From the NCBI GenBank assembly GCA_036346225.1, contig JARFIW010000108.1:1488001-1552000 (forward strand): a DNA stretch of 64,000 nucleotides, read 5' to 3'. Below are positions 11,317-24,193 of this stretch, one piece after another; positions within the stretch are counted from its first letter, which is position 1, and the number at the start of each line of letters is the position of its first letter. The notes beneath the pieces were generated by a model that was not told the DNA's origin, did no database searches, and worked only from the letters and a program-made list of their open reading frames with translations. This stretch comes from Platerodrilus igneus (Eukaryota > Arthropoda > Insecta > Coleoptera > Lycidae). Both the position numbers and the translations under genes were made by a program.

Positions 11317-13705
11317 GATGTCATCTCTACATGGGCTATCTTTGGAAGAAGGTCCAGGATATAGATTAAGGTGGTCGTTAAATCGACATTCGTCATCCAC
11401 TAATTTCAATTCAGTTCATCTGTATAAAGATACCTCAAACAATTAAGGGTTTTAGGTTGCTATGTATCTAGATGTAGCCGGAAGAAACGCAAATACCAGG
11501 CTAACTACCAGACGCGGAGAGTGGAGGGATTTACCTATATACCAAAAAAAAAAACAAAAAAAAACACGTCGCCCACAATTATCTATTAACAATAAGAATA
11601 AATAAAGGATTCTATACAAAAAAAGCAAAAGTAATAAATTAAGCGTTACTATTACAAAGCAAACAATTATGTGATACGAACAATTTAGTACATTAGATAC
11701 GAAGTGCGCATCTCGTATTTTACACAAAATAAAATTAATCAGTAGAAAATAAACGTGTGAGAGCTTTTGTCAAATTGCACATAATACTTTTTGTAAAATA
11801 AACTAATCAGTAGAAAAGAATTAGCGTGTGATAGCTTCTGTCAAACATTCCTTTAAATTGTAAATAATACCTTTTGTAAAATAAACTAATCAGTAGGAAA
11901 GAATAAGCATGTGGCAACTTTTGTCAAACATTTTTAACAATGGTACATCATACCTGTAGAGCGATAATATCGATCGTAGCAACAAACGATAGTCCTACAG
12001 TGTCACGTTTCTTATTACGTAACTGCACGAAACGCTGGTAATGAATATTCCCTTGATATACACAAAAGAAAACAAGTTGTATACCTGTATGTGTCGGGAT
12101 ACTTGTCTTACACGCCATCGGGAGTGAATCAGCACCGCATCGGCACGGTCGTCAGAATCTATTTACCCTGTTACTATAACGGCACTAGCGATCTACAGGC
12201 AATGGTAGTTGATCTGTGGCAAAGAACAGTTGGGCCTACTTAAAAAAGAACTAATTTGGCCTCCGGCTAAGAACTAAAAAGATAATCTGATTAGGATGTG
12301 TAAGCGCGGAAAAACTCACCGATACACGCAAGATACCTCCTACTTGTCGAACAAAAAAACGCTCTTGAAGTAGTGGGACAAGTAATGTAGAAAATATTTC
12401 AACGCACAAGCTGTAAAATCAAATTGAAAATTGGTTCTAATAACACGAGTTTGAGCTGCATTCCTCGCGTTCTCAAAGCGCGATTAGCAAACTGAAAAAC
12501 TCGCTATCAAATAATAGTAGAATCCATTATTTCGACAAGTCTCTACATAGGAAACACAAGAGAAAGCAATTATGGGCTTTCATAACCACTTGCCCTGACA
12601 TGCAGAATTGTTTAATCTTAGAGTAAGAAAATTTTATAAAATTTTCAAATTACTTCAAACATGCAAGTGGTTAATCAATACACGAGGGTCAACAACTGTT
12701 TGTACAGCCTGTCCTATGTATATTTCTTTACAGGATTAGCATACGTTTGGTAACACAAACTACGTACGACAGCAATTAAAGTTGGTCTTCCTTCGTCAGT
12801 AGTGTAAAATTCATAATTTCTGCTGTACTCTACAAATTATAATAATTTAATGCCTGAATCAGAAATACCGCAGCTTAATATTCTTGCGGTTGTTTCGTAA
12901 AAAGACAGGTGAATTGAAGCATCAGCTGTCGGCACGCGTCTTCTACACCTGAGTTTAATTAGGGTATGAACCCGATCACCTGTCTAGTGTAAAGTGAACG
13001 ACATTATCATCTTATAATCCATATTTGTTAAAGGATTTGGTTTTTGTGGCTTGTATATTATAATGAAGATTGACTGGCACAGGAAATATGCGAACCGATT
13101 TTCCTTAAATTTTATTTTTACGTACCTCAAATTGTTCCTATGATTATCTTAAACATGTGTCTGTGAATTAGTACGAGCTTTTGATTAAAACGATAGAGAG
13201 TACCATTTCTCACAGTACTTTTCATAGTTTTATAGTTACTGATAAACAAAAAAAGAAGTTGTACATTTTCGATACCAAAGTCGAAGAGGAAAAGCTATCG
13301 TGCTTAACTTCAGGGTCCAGCATAACGCAGCTTCCTCTAAAGTAATTAAAGATGTTAGATTGCTTTAGGACGACATTTCTCTTAGTCCTAGACTAGTTCT
13401 ATAATAATGGAGCATTTCCGAACAAAATTCCAACAATTAGCAATGTTATACTGTTTGAATTATTTGACATCAGCACAACATTCAGCAAAAAGCGTATCTT
13501 GAGAACTTTTCGTACTTCTGATGGTAGATATAGCTTATTCAACTCGAGTTCGGTGCAATTCAATTAGTTTTTTTATAATAGTACAAGATGTTATATCTGC
13601 TGCGCCTTGTCGAAACAATGATATACCCACTCAAAATCCACTTTGGTGCCAAACTCGAGATCCCTTGCCATAGACGTTTACAGGAATCTCTTGACTAACG
13701 TACCT
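11317..13705. other. Unassigned AT-rich sequence
   Basis: I recognise no coding domain or RNA here. The only structure is the short tandem repeat at 11726-11940. The minus ORF 11452-11727 is a low-complexity hydrophobic translation of T/A-rich DNA, with no support as a gene. Confidence 0.5.
11726..11940 (+). repeat. Three tandem copies of a ~75-80-bp AT-rich unit
   Basis: The phrase aaaataaactaatcagtag recurs at about 11726, 11798 and 11880, each time followed by a gaataagcgtgtg-like stretch, cttttgtcaaa and taatacctttt. The third copy is incomplete. Confidence 0.75.
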
Positions 13706-13707
13706 CG

Positions 13708-16126
13708 ATTAGGTCCCTCACCCTACATTGGATTTTTCCACTACACTACCCGAAGGTACTACATTGGCCAGGAAGCGAGTTTTTTTACTTAAAAATTTTA
13801 AATAGGGGATCTTTAACGTGCGTGACAACACTCACCCACGGGACCTCCATTTTACCTCTCATCCGAACGTGGGCGTATTTTTGTGAAAAATGCTCGCCTA
13901 ACATTTTTCAAGCGGACCGTGTCGGAATTCGAACCAAGCACTTTGGACGTAGTAGTCACACGCATACTAACTACGCCACGGAGCCGCCTCCTAGGTCCTT
14001 CACCCTAGATGTGCTTTTCCAGTGCTCCACTTGAAGGTACTACATTGGCCAGGAAGCGAGCTTTTTTAGCTGAAAAATTTTGAATTTTGCCGAACCCTTG
14101 CTGTTGCAATCAAGGTAGGGACTTTTAACGTGTGTGACAACACTCACACACGGGACTTCCATTTTACCTCTCCTCCGATCGAGGGCGTATTTTTTGTGAA
14201 AAGTGCTCGCCTAACATTTTTCATCCGGACTATGTCGGGATTTGAACTCGGGACTTTGGGCATAGTATTCACACGCATACCAACCGAGCTTCCCTTTAGG
14301 ACCTTCACCTTACATGTGATTTTCCAATGCTCCACCCGAAGGTACTACATAGGCCAGAAAGCGAGTTTTTTTACCTGAAAAATTTTGAATTTTGCCGAAC
14401 CCTTGCTGTTGCAAACAAAGTAGGGATACTTAACATGCGTGACAAAACTCACAGACGGGACCTCCATTTTACCCCTCTCATCCGAACGAAGGCATATTCT
14501 TGTGAAAAATGTTCGCTTAATATTTTTCAAGCAGACTGTGTCGTGATTTGTACTCAGGACCTTGGGCATAGTAGTTACACGCATACCAACTACACCACGG
14601 AGCTGCCCTCTAGGTCCTTCACCTTACATGGGATTTTTCAATGCTCTACCTGAAAGCACTACATTGGCCAGGAAGCGAGTTTTTTTAAATAAAGAATTGT
14701 GAGTTTTGCCAAACCCTTGCTGTTGCAAGCAAGGTAGGAATCTTTAACGTGCGCGGCAACACTCACACACGAGACCTCCATTATACCTCTCATCCGAACG
14801 AGGATGTATTTTTGTGAAAAATGCTCGCTTAACATTTTTTAAGCGGACCGTGTCGGGATTCAAACCCGGGACCTTGGGCGTTGTAGTCACACACATACTA
14901 CTACGCCACGGAGCCCCCCTCTAGGTCCTTCACCTTACATGCATTTCTACCCGAAAGCACTACATTGGCCAGGAAGCGAGTTTTTTTAAATAAAGAGTTG
15001 TGAATTTTGCCAAACCCTTGCTGTTGCAAGCAAGGTAGGAATCTTTAACGTGCGTGGCAACACTCACACACGGGACCTCCATTATACCTCTCATCCGAAC
15101 GAGGATGTATTTTTGTGAAAAATGCTCGTTTAACATTTTTTAAGCGGACCGTGTCGGGATTCAAACCCGGGACCTTGGGCGTTGTAGTCACACACATACT
15201 TACTACGCCACGGAGCCCCCCTCTAGGTCCTTCACCTTACATGTGATTTTTCAATGCTCCAACAGAAGGTACTACATTGGCCAGGAAGCGAGTTCTTTTT
15301 TACCTGGAAATGTTGAATTTTGCCGAACCCTTGCTGTTTCAAGCAAGGTAGGGATTTAACGTGCGTGACAACGCTCACACACGGGACCTTCTGTTTACCT
15401 CTTATTCGAACGAGGGCGTATTTTTGTGAAAAACGCTTGCCTAACATTTTTCAAGTGGACCGTGTCAGCATTCGAACCCCAGACCTTGGGCGTAGTAGTC
15501 ACATGCATTCCAACTACGCCGCGGAGCTGCCCTCTAGGTCCTTCAGCTTACATGTGATTTTCCAATGCTCCACCCGTAGGTACTACATTAGCCAGGAAGC
15601 GATTTTTTTTACCTGAAAAATTTTGAATTTTTGTCGAACCCTTGCTGTTCCGAGCTAGGTATGGATCTTTAGCGTACGCGACAACACTCACACACGGGAT
15701 CTCCATTTTACCTCTCATCCGAACGAGGGCGTATTTTTGTGAAAAATGCTCGCCTAACATTTTTCAAGCAGACCGTGTCGGGGTTCAAACCCGGGACTTT
15801 GGGCGTAGTAGTCAAACGCATACCAAGTACGCCACGGAGCCGCTCTAGATCCTTCACCCTACATGTGATTTTCCAGTGCTCCATCCGAAGGTACTACATT
15901 GGCCAAGGAGCGAGTTTTTTTACCTAAAAAATTTTGAATTTTGCCTAACCCCAGCTGTTCAAAGCAATGTAGGGATCTTTAGCGTGCGTGACAACATTCA
16001 CACACGAGACCTCTATTTTACTTCACATCCGAACGAGGGCGTTTTTTAGTAAAAAATGCCCACCAAACTTTTTCAAGCGGACCGAGTTGGGATTCGAACC
16101 CGGCACCTTGGGCGTAGTAGTCACGC
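13708..16126 (-). mobile_element. Tandem array of eight tRNA-derived SINE copies
   Basis: Eight head-to-tail copies on the minus strand at about 13708-13988, 13989-14294, 14295-14609, 14610-14919, 14920-15222, 15223-15532, 15534-15844 and 15845-16126 (the last truncated at its tRNA end). Each unit has a tRNA-like head with pol III A box (TGGCGTAGTTGG) and B box (GGGTTCGAATCCC). Then comes a body containing CGGATGAGAGGTAAAATGGA, GGTCCCGTGTGTGAGTG and CACGCACGTTAAAGATCCC, and a tail with CCAATGTAGTACC and GTGGAGCATTGG. Units are joined by gtgaaggacctaga. Units 4 and 5 share many private changes, so they arose by local duplication. Short ORFs inside are shared only because the DNA repeats. Confidence 0.9.
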
Positions 16127-17091
16127 AATACAAATACAAAATAATACTTTCATTACATCTTTTTGTTACACACAATATCTCAGCTACAAAATTAATGTAA
16201 AAGAACTTCCTCTTAACACATATTTTATATACTACATATAGAGTCCAGAGTATCTCTTCAAAACTAGGATAATCACTCACTTATTCTAAACAAAGCTTAA
16301 ATGCGTGATTATCTTTCATTAACAGTTACATAATTAAATCTCCTTTAGTATATATAACAATTACCTTTATAAGTTATGTAATGGAATGTTCTTCCCCTGA
16401 CAACCGTATTAAACTTATGTGAATTCAGTTAGGTTCAATTTTACCTTGTGTAACGGCGAACTCCTTTATCGTATACTTGTCAAACCCATAAAATTAAATT
16501 GGTTTGACTTTTACACCCTACTTCTACTTTAAAAAAAATTAAAAATGATTGGATTTAATTTGTAGCGTTACCGATCTTCTCTTTATTTACCAGCTTTGAC
16601 TTTTCATAGAATTTATTTACCAACCAATGCTCCAAAATGGTTTAAATAATAATATCTATTCCAATTAAGAAATACAAAACCTAAAACGCATGTACGCCTT
16701 ACACCCAAACTTACGGAAATTTTATAAAAGGAAATTATATATTTTAAATTAAATGATAACTAGTACTTAAATGTTAAACAAAATTTTATTATTATAAATA
16801 TAATTTAATAAATTTTATTGTTTTAATCAAGTTTGAGTCGGACTACTTAATGATTTAAGCTCCCAGCACCACTCAAACAAACATAAATCTTAATTTAAAC
16901 ATGAATTATAATTATTATATAGGATATCTATTAAAGTTTATATTAGTTTGTACTGTTAACGTTTCTCAAATAAATACGATTATCTCGAAAACTAAATCAG
17001 ATATCGAAAAGTGTATAGCATATTTGTAATCAGCGTAAAAAACTAAACAAGGTACATATATATCATTTATTGTATCATTATGGGAATATGG

Positions 17092-17124
17092 CAACGGACG
17101 ACGGCGGCGACGACGACGACGTAG
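17092..17124 (+). repeat. Short imperfect (CGA)n run
   Basis: A run of GACGACGGCGG/CGACGACGACGAC triplets stands out in otherwise AT-rich DNA. Confidence 0.7.
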
Positions 17125-17907
17125 CGATTATATTAACCTAACTTACTTCGTAAGTTTGTTTGAAAATTACGTTGCGGTAATTTTAATGATTGTTAGTTAT
17201 CTATTATCATTAAATAATATATCAACACTAAACATTATACATTTTGTACAGGTAGTAAGTTACGTTCTATTGCAAGCATGTCAAAGAATCTATTCATGTT
17301 TAGTCAACACTCTAACATCGGCGATTCAAAAACTGAACTTCCATTAAATTTTTATATAAGTAATTCTTCAGCTAAATTCTTTTTTACAATAGTTTATAAC
17401 TGGCTTCAAGTCGTATCTTCCATAATGTATTTAAATAGTTTTCACTACTAAATATTGTACATTCTATGTAGCACTTTTACTACGTAACGTTTTATCTAAT
17501 CTCATCGATAGTATGCCAACGTCAAAGCTTCAATCATGACTGCTTTTCACTCAGCACTAATTGACTTTTATAAAGCGAACCCCTTTTGACGTAGACTTCA
17601 AAAACTTTCGCCCTAGATCTAGTTGCTTCGCTATGCTATTTTTACGTTCTCGTTAGTTCTATAACGTAGGTATTTGAAATCTACGCTCTCTAAAAGCGAT
17701 GTTTATGGAAATTTTTATGAATAAAATTAATACAAATTCAGCCTGTTAACTTAGTCATACAAAAGGCGAATTTTTAACCCACTGTGTAAAAATAACGAGT
17801 TTGATAATCCAAACTTTATGAAACTGTTATTATTTAAAGAGCTAGCAAGTTTAAGGCAGCGCTTTACAATATTTTTATTGGCTTCCAACTATAGAGCGGC
17901 TTCACAG

Positions 17908-17909
<2 letters not shown>

Positions 17910-17965
<56 letters not shown>

Positions 17966-17966
17966 T
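17910..17966 (+). repeat. (TA)n microsatellite
   Basis: About 28 TA repeats with a single ca interruption near 17949-17950. Confidence 0.95.
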
Positions 17967-18763
17967 GTCGTAAAAATTATAGGTTAAGAAGGATATATAG
18001 GTCTAGATAATAAATTTATAACAACTGTGTATATAGGAAATAGGAACAATTTATTTACGCGCCAAATTAATCAGTTTAGATATTGAAAAAAGGACGAATA
18101 CTAACATATTTTTGTATTTCTAGATCAGAATATTAAAATTGCATAACGTGTAGAAGCTTTAGAGTACATGAAACTCAAGGATACGCATAATTAGTATTAA
18201 TATTTTAAATCAAGCGCATCGGATAAGAAATGGAGCTTTTGAGTATAGAAAATCAATAATTTAAACGCATATTTCCATTTAACTAAACTGAACGTTTGTT
18301 ATACAAATCCTAAGAAACTCTAAAACTTGGAATTATAATTTTAAACGGATAGTTCACTTCAAAGAAACACCTGATAGTGAAAATGTTAAGTACAAAGAAC
18401 TGAAATGAACGTTGGCACAAAATTTATAGAATTTTTTGTAACGGTCGAGGCGACAAGCTACTATAATAACAAATGCTTTGAAGACAAAGCGAAATAAAAT
18501 ATCCATTATGGAAAACAGACAGAGAACACGTATAACAAAACGTTGGTTAAAATACTCGTCTAAAGTACGCAGTACATTTGGAGGCCAACCACAATATCGA
18601 TTTTCTGTAGCTTGAGTGGGATTCTAGAAGAAACAGTAAATAAGGATGAAATGAAGAAAGGTAGCTAGGGGTTGGACGTTAAAAACGGTGGAAAGCAATA
18701 TAATTGGTCGAATGCTAGAAGTTTTGAAAAGCCCGCGTCGGTTAGTGTTGTTGAGCGAATTTC

Positions 18764-18885
18764 ATTATAAAAGCAGGGAAAACTTGGAATTTTCGGACGT
18801 AGAAGTTCGTTACGTTCAAAATTTGGAGAATCGTTTTTGAAAATAAGCCTTTCGATAGAAATAGGGCTACAAAAGCATATAAATA
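18764..18885 (+). promoter_or_regulatory. Possible pol II promoter or LTR U3 region with two TATA boxes
   Basis: TATAAAAG lies at about 18766 and CATATAAATAC at about 18876, followed by a stretch resembling a transcript leader (agctctcttagctcttac). Downstream, coding-like sequence and a ~405-bp duplication begin at about 19047. The arrangement would fit an LTR (U3-R-U5) or a host promoter, but no second LTR or gene was found. TATA-like strings are frequent in AT-rich DNA. Confidence 0.3.
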
Positions 18886-19046
18886 CACTGGGAGAGATAT
18901 TAAAGCTCTCTTAGCTCTTACTTACTTGCTATTACGTGCTCTTACCTTGTACTGATTCTTGCTTATTCGTTGAATTATTATACAACATCTTATTTAAAAG
19001 TGTGTAAAACGCTGTTAGTAACGAACACCAATAATTTATTAAAAGT

Positions 19047-19283
19047 GTGATTTGCACAAGTGGGTGCTGGCTTATAGAAGGTACTGTTACTACACGCCAC
19101 GATCTAAGGATAGGATGGTTCTTGGGTACAATAGGAATTACTCCCTCGACAACAGCAGATACAAGAATAAAATCAGGTAAAACTTTAACAACAACAGCAC
19201 CAGGCATTATAGATACGAGTTTACTAACTTTAACAGAGCCTTCTCTATCGTCACGACAGCTACATCTGTTATTGCAAACATGA
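19047..19283 (+). CDS. Unrecognised short ORF beside a coding-like duplication
   Basis: A 78-codon open frame rich in Thr, Ile and Ser, including a TTADTRIKSGKTLTTTAPG segment. The opposite strand is also open (18932-19207), so the true reading direction is unclear. It is followed directly by the tandem duplication at 19282-20092. It lies after the TATA pair at 18764-18885 and could be a remnant of a retroelement or of a secreted or mucin-like exon. No family was recognised. Confidence 0.2.
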   Translation: MICTSGCWLIEGTVTTRHDLRIGWFLGTIGITPSTTADTRIKSGKTLTTTAPGIIDTSLLTLTEPSLSSRQLHLLLQT

Positions 19284-20092
19284 CAGGAATTTCTTTGGTA
19301 GAATCATTTAAGGTACTAGGAACAAACTCTTGAGTTGCTACCTTTAAACCACTAGTTTGAAGTATGAGCTCCTATCGTGAAGGAGACACAGCTTGAGGTG
19401 GAAGTCAATACTTATGACCCGTTTGATCATCATTCAAACAACTATGGGCATAAGAAATTTGTTTCTTATTAGGGGGTGTTTGGTAAGTAGGGACGTGATA
19501 GCCGTAGAAATCAATATTATAGTTTGAAAGCTCATATGACTGAAAAGGGTATGGTAGTACGACGGAGGTACAGAAAAGGATGTAGAAATAGAGACTGAAA
19601 AAATTTTGTTTAAGGCCATATTTGCCGAAGAAGGGTATGTCTTAGTAGTTGCAGGATGACCAGCTATATGTGCTATTGACTACACGACAGGAATTTCTTG
19701 GGTAGAATCATTTAGGGCAGTAAAAACAAACTCTTGAGTTGCTACCTTTAAGTCACAGTTTAAGTATGAGTTCCTATCGTGGAGGAGACACAGCCTGCGG
19801 TGGAAGTGAATACGTATTAAACGTTTGATCATAATTCGAACAGCTAAGGACAGAAGAAATTTAGTTCTTACTTGGGGGGTGTTTGATAAATAGGGGTGTG
19901 ATAGCCGTAGAAATCTATAATATAGTTTGAAGGCTCATACGACTGAAAAGGGTATGTTCTGATGGTAGTAGGACGACCAGGCAGAAGTACAGAGGAGGAT
20001 GTAAATATAGAGACGGAAGAAATTTTGTTCAAGGTTATATTTGCCGAAGAAGGTCATATCTTGGTAGTAGTAGGATGACCGGGAGTAGTTGG
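19282..20092 (-). repeat. Two tandem ~405-bp units with coding-like minus strand
   Basis: caggaatttcttgggtagaatc begins at about 19282 and again at about 19687, and the following ~400 bp align throughout. On the minus strand both units read SNYIIDFYGYHTPIYQTPP-like and GHPTTTK-like peptides, broken by stops at different places. This suggests an ancient repeated exon or ORF that has decayed since duplication. The product is unknown. Confidence 0.6.
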
Positions 20093-22203
20093 AAATTAAT
20101 TTTTTTATAAAGGATGCAGAAATATATCAATTGCGGTGATTTAACGTAACAAGGTTCTAAGAAAAAATCTTAATAGAAGCTAAATTAATGTTGAATTTTA
20201 TTTGGACTTATTTATAAACAAGGTAAAAATACACAATTTCCAAATAGATATCCGGCCACTCTAGTGATGGAGTCGTATTTGGAAAAGGCACTTTATTGTA
20301 AAAATTTCCTTAATATAACAAAATTTAGTAAGTGTTTTTAGGGTCTGGTAGGACAAGATAAAGTATAATATAATAAATTTAGAAAACCGGAAGCAATAGA
20401 GTTCTAGTTTGAATAACTTTCTGCGGTGTATAGAAAATATTAAAAGATTGCCGAGACAAGGCGGTTTAGAGCCCCTCAATTATGACAATATTAAGGCAAG
20501 TGGTTATTGTAATGTAGTTGTTTGTATTTCAGCAATTTCAATTTATTATTCTTATTACTATTTTAATTTTGTCCATAGGACAGGCAGTTCACCTTTAAAA
20601 TTTGTACAGGGCCCCGGCCCTTTAGGGCAAATCTAAACGTATAACGTAAAGCTCATTTTACCCGTAGCGATATTTTGGAATTTTGAAAGAACGAATAGAG
20701 GTGAGTTTCCAACGCGAGAGTACAAAGCGCACAATTTACACCAAAAAAATTATGTTTGCTCTTGGTCCGGTACACGGTACCAAAAAACTTTTTTTATCAC
20801 TTTTCGGGCTTATAATTTAAACAACTAGAACAATTTCTACCGATACCTAAATGTTCAATTTTCCGAAAAAGGAATGCAAGCAAAAAATTATTTAATCCGA
20901 AAATTTTTTGGAATTAAGCTAAATCGCTTTTGAACAAAGTCAGAACAAGCTAAACCACTCTCAAAATTATAATTTTCGAAAACTGGGTGCCAATTTCATA
21001 CGCCTCTGAATGGGTTATATTAAGAGGCAGATGTCGGTATCTTCAAGAAAAACGACAATGGTAGAAGTAAAAAACCAACTACGTCTTCGAATATATTTTT
21101 GACAAAGTGATTTTCATCTGAACTTTGCTGTTTTAAGATCCAATACCTTTCAATACAATTTTCATTGTCGTAATTAACTAATCTTCCTTCTCATCTTAAT
21201 CACTCACATTCAATAGTAATTTGGCGTATAGTTTTTCCAATTTAAGTTTGAATTTGCATGCTTACCTGCAGATAATGTTGTTTGTCCTTCCGCCAAAACG
21301 AGGACATACATTTAATTCAGTGGCCCGGTGCAAACGACAAGCAGGTGAAGGCTGCATCATTCGAATGGTGTCTTTAATTATTTATGTAACTAAAATAATT
21401 TAAACTTTACATTAAAATAAAATCCATATTTCATTTTACGACTTGCGGTTTCACAGTGGAATTAATGGCATGAATATGACTCATGTTCCGATAGGAATGA
21501 GATTATGATTCTACACTTAGTCAATTGTAATTTTTAGAAGGTTTCAAAAACAGCTTTTGTCGTAATAAAGCTATTAAGGGATGCAGAACAAAGAAACGGC
21601 AAAAATTTCTTGAAATGATCATTATTGATTTTGAATGTATGAAGATTTCTTATTCTACTTTGTATTCCATATTCTTTCTCCACTCTTTTCTTCATACTAC
21701 TCTAAGATTTGATACCTGGCTTTCGCTCCCATAGTTGAAAGCTCCGAAAGGAAACTAATCGCGTATCTCTTTCGGTAGAGTTGGTGGAACCAAGTCGGTA
21801 GGGTTGCCGCTCGAAAGGAATTAAGTTTTACGTAGGATAGACACAGCTTTACGACGAGGAACCAAATATTTTCGAAGAAAACGCATATTTTCGGAGGACT
21901 TTGGTTTTGGGGTCACGTGCAATATTATATGTAAAAAAGCAACGATTTTCCCGAATGCGGAAGCCAAACGTGCCGTGCGAAAAGCCATCATCTGCGAGTG
22001 CAAGAAAGGAAGATGGTGGAGTTGGTTTCCAGAATTCGCTACCGGGCTTTATAAAATACCTAATATATGGGAAAATTCGATAATCGCATTAGAATCTAAA
22101 TTCGGCAACTTATTTTACAATTGGTAAGTAAAGTTGCTGGAATTATTAGGGTTCTGTCAAAGTTGCATCGCAACGCCGTGGGACGCAGCCGAAGCGAGTA
22201 GAG
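20093..22203. other. Unassigned AT-rich sequence
   Basis: No recognisable gene, RNA or repeat. Short ORFs such as 20261-20479 and 21901-22083 show no motif, and both strands are similarly open. Confidence 0.5.
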
Positions 22204-23320
22204 GATGGCAGAGCGTCTAGGCCAGATTCTCCTTAACAGGTTTCTCAGGTCTTCCTTATCAGGATCCTCACAGCGCCACTAGTCGCTTTTTAATGGATTT
22301 TCTCATTAGAAACCCATTAGCACTAATCGCTTTTTAATGTTTAAAATCCGACCACCCCTTACCGTTTTACACACATACCCTCTAGCGAACATTAAAAGTT
22401 TATAATATTTTGTTTCTTTTAAGATAAAATTATCTTGGTTGGTATCAGTTAATATTAGATTTTTCTCAGCTACCTGAATTTTTAGGAATTTTATAGATAG
22501 CATCGCTCCCTAAGGCAGTGCCCCAATTTTAAGAACTTTCACCGGTAGCGATTTTCGACCATCCTTATAAATTTTCTTAACCATGCGACACATCAAATTA
22601 GCCTAGAATTTTACGTAGAATCCAAATTTGCAAACAGATTTAAAATCCGACCACCCGCTACCGTTATACACACATACCCTCTTGCGATCGTATAAAAGTT
22701 TATTTGTGTTTTTTTTAAGATCTTGTTTGGTATCAACTAGTATTAGGTTTTTTTAAGGAGTCCAAATCTGTAAATAGATTTTAAATAGGACCACCCCTTA
22801 TAAAGTTACACCTTTAAAGGCCTTAAACCTCTAAATTTTTGCTCATTTATATTTAACCTCATTTTTAAAACCTTTTTTGTCGCTACCCCAGACATATGCT
22901 TTAACCATCCATTTCCCGAAAATCTAAAACCGCTGGAATTTAAGAAATGAACCCTTTATAAGCCATGAGTGTTTGATATTTAAAACCATTTTCAAACAGT
23001 AATATTCTGTTTTTAGAATAAATGGAGAACATCGGTTCTGGAACCACCTCCTCCACCCTTCACACACCTCGACCGCCCTCCACATCCCACCACATCCCTC
23101 CACATTCCTTCACATTCCTCCACATTCCAGCCACATCCCACCACATTCCTCCACCCACCTCTTAAAGGAAAACTTGATAATTCGCGTAGACTAGGTTTAG
23201 AAATTTTGCAGATTACAAAGACAACAAGACATTGGTTGTCCAGCGAACACCGCGTGGCGGTAACACGTACACTCTGTCCACTACCCGCCAAAATGTGGAG
23301 TAAGCTATCGGACAAGCTAC
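22204..23320 (+). repeat. Left terminal inverted repeat
   Basis: Inverted copy of 23989-25243. Compared with the right arm it carries an extra ~20-bp near-duplicate of the CCTTATCAGG sequence near 22240-22262 and fewer subterminal 44-bp units. The minisatellite of ccacattcct-like units lies at about 23040-23160. Confidence 0.8.
23040..23160 (+). repeat. Minisatellite in the left arm (CCACATTCCT-type units)
   Basis: About ten imperfect 10-13-bp units of the form ccacat[tc]cc[at]. The mirror copy on the right arm (24194-24345) has G-rich ggaatgtggaggg units. The minus-strand Gly-rich ORF through this stretch (23013-23315) is a translation of the minisatellite. Confidence 0.8.
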
Positions 23321-23324
23321 ATAA

Positions 23325-23971
23325 CTAAAAGAGTCTTTCCACAAATACATACAGCTTGGAGAATTCGGATGTACCTAAGTCAGTCCATCGGCACATAAAA
23401 TGATCTTTTAATTCTTTCTCATTTCCTCTAATAAGATGTTTTTTGTCTAACACATCTTTGTATTGTTCACATATTGTCGCAGTGTTTTCCATGTAGTCTA
23501 ACTTTCGCCTTTCTGCATCCATTTCCTCTAATTCCAGCTTTTTCTTCCACTTACAGCGTATGGCGTGCATAATGGGGCAATTTCCTTTAGCGTAAACGGA
23601 TAGAGTTTACTGCCAATATTTACGCGTTGTCGTACAACCTCTGGGCAAACATCAGGCGTATTTATCAACCCCAATTCCGAAATGACTATTTCTTTTGGAA
23701 TTGAAGAATATGGTGTTGCTGATTGTGTAAAATATGTACTACCTGCTTTTATGTAGCACTTGCGTAAGATTTTTATTTTATCTTGGCTGTCTTCCTCCTC
23801 TACTATCTCCAAATAATTTACAGGTAAATAGTTAAAACTAAAAGCCAAAAGCACATACTTTATCAATTTTTCCCTTTTCTCTAGTTTTTCGGACAACTTA
23901 ATTTGCAAACCAGTCAATTTCTTTGTATTGTTATTCCCCCAATACACGTACTGTAGTATGTTATTATACAC
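23325..23971 (-). pseudogene. Unrecognised protein of the long-TIR element (two overlapping frames)
   Basis: This is the only unique sequence between the inverted repeats. Frame 1 (23528-23971, 147 codons) is Lys/Glu/Ile-rich and includes KLSEKLEKREKLIKY, VEEEDSQDKIKILRK and ELGLINTPDVCPEVVRQRV. Frame 2 (23325-23570, 81 codons) overlaps it by ~43 bases and is charged and helical (KWKKKLELEEMDAERRKLDY). Its stop lies almost exactly at the left arm boundary. The two probably belonged to one ORF split by a frameshift, or are joined by an intron. I recognise no transposase catalytic motif, zinc finger or other family signature. It could be a transposase fragment, an accessory protein, or a captured sequence. 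Confidence 0.45.
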
Positions 23972-24193
23972 TAAACAGCAGCTATTTTGTAGCTTGTCCG
24001 ATAGCTTACTTCACATTTTGGCGAGTAGTTGACAGAGTGTACGTGTTACCTCCACGCGGTGTTCGCTGGACAACCAATGTCTTGTTGTCTTTGTAATCTG
24101 CAAAATGTTGGTTGACTTATAACGCGTACCAGTTGTAATTATTACGGTTAACAAATTCCTAAACCTAGTCTTTTATCAAGTTTCTGTTTAAGA

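Larger units (their letters stand above)
16130..18760. other. Unassigned AT-rich sequence
   Basis: No coding domain, RNA gene or dispersed repeat is recognised apart from the microsatellites at 17092-17124 and 17910-17966. Confidence 0.5.

Noticed and set aside
11452..11727. 91-codon hydrophobic ORF
   Set aside because: It results from poly-T/A-rich DNA (long Phe/Leu runs) without signal, motif or conservation evidence.
13708..16126. Repeated short ORFs as a gene family, or the array as CRISPR
   Set aside because: The similarity comes from whole repeated SINE units with tRNA-like A and B boxes; there are no short direct repeats with unique spacers and no cas genes, and the DNA is eukaryotic.
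23013..23315. Gly-rich minus-strand ORF in the left arm of the long-TIR element
   Set aside because: It is a translation of the minisatellite; the opposite arm does not keep an equivalent frame.
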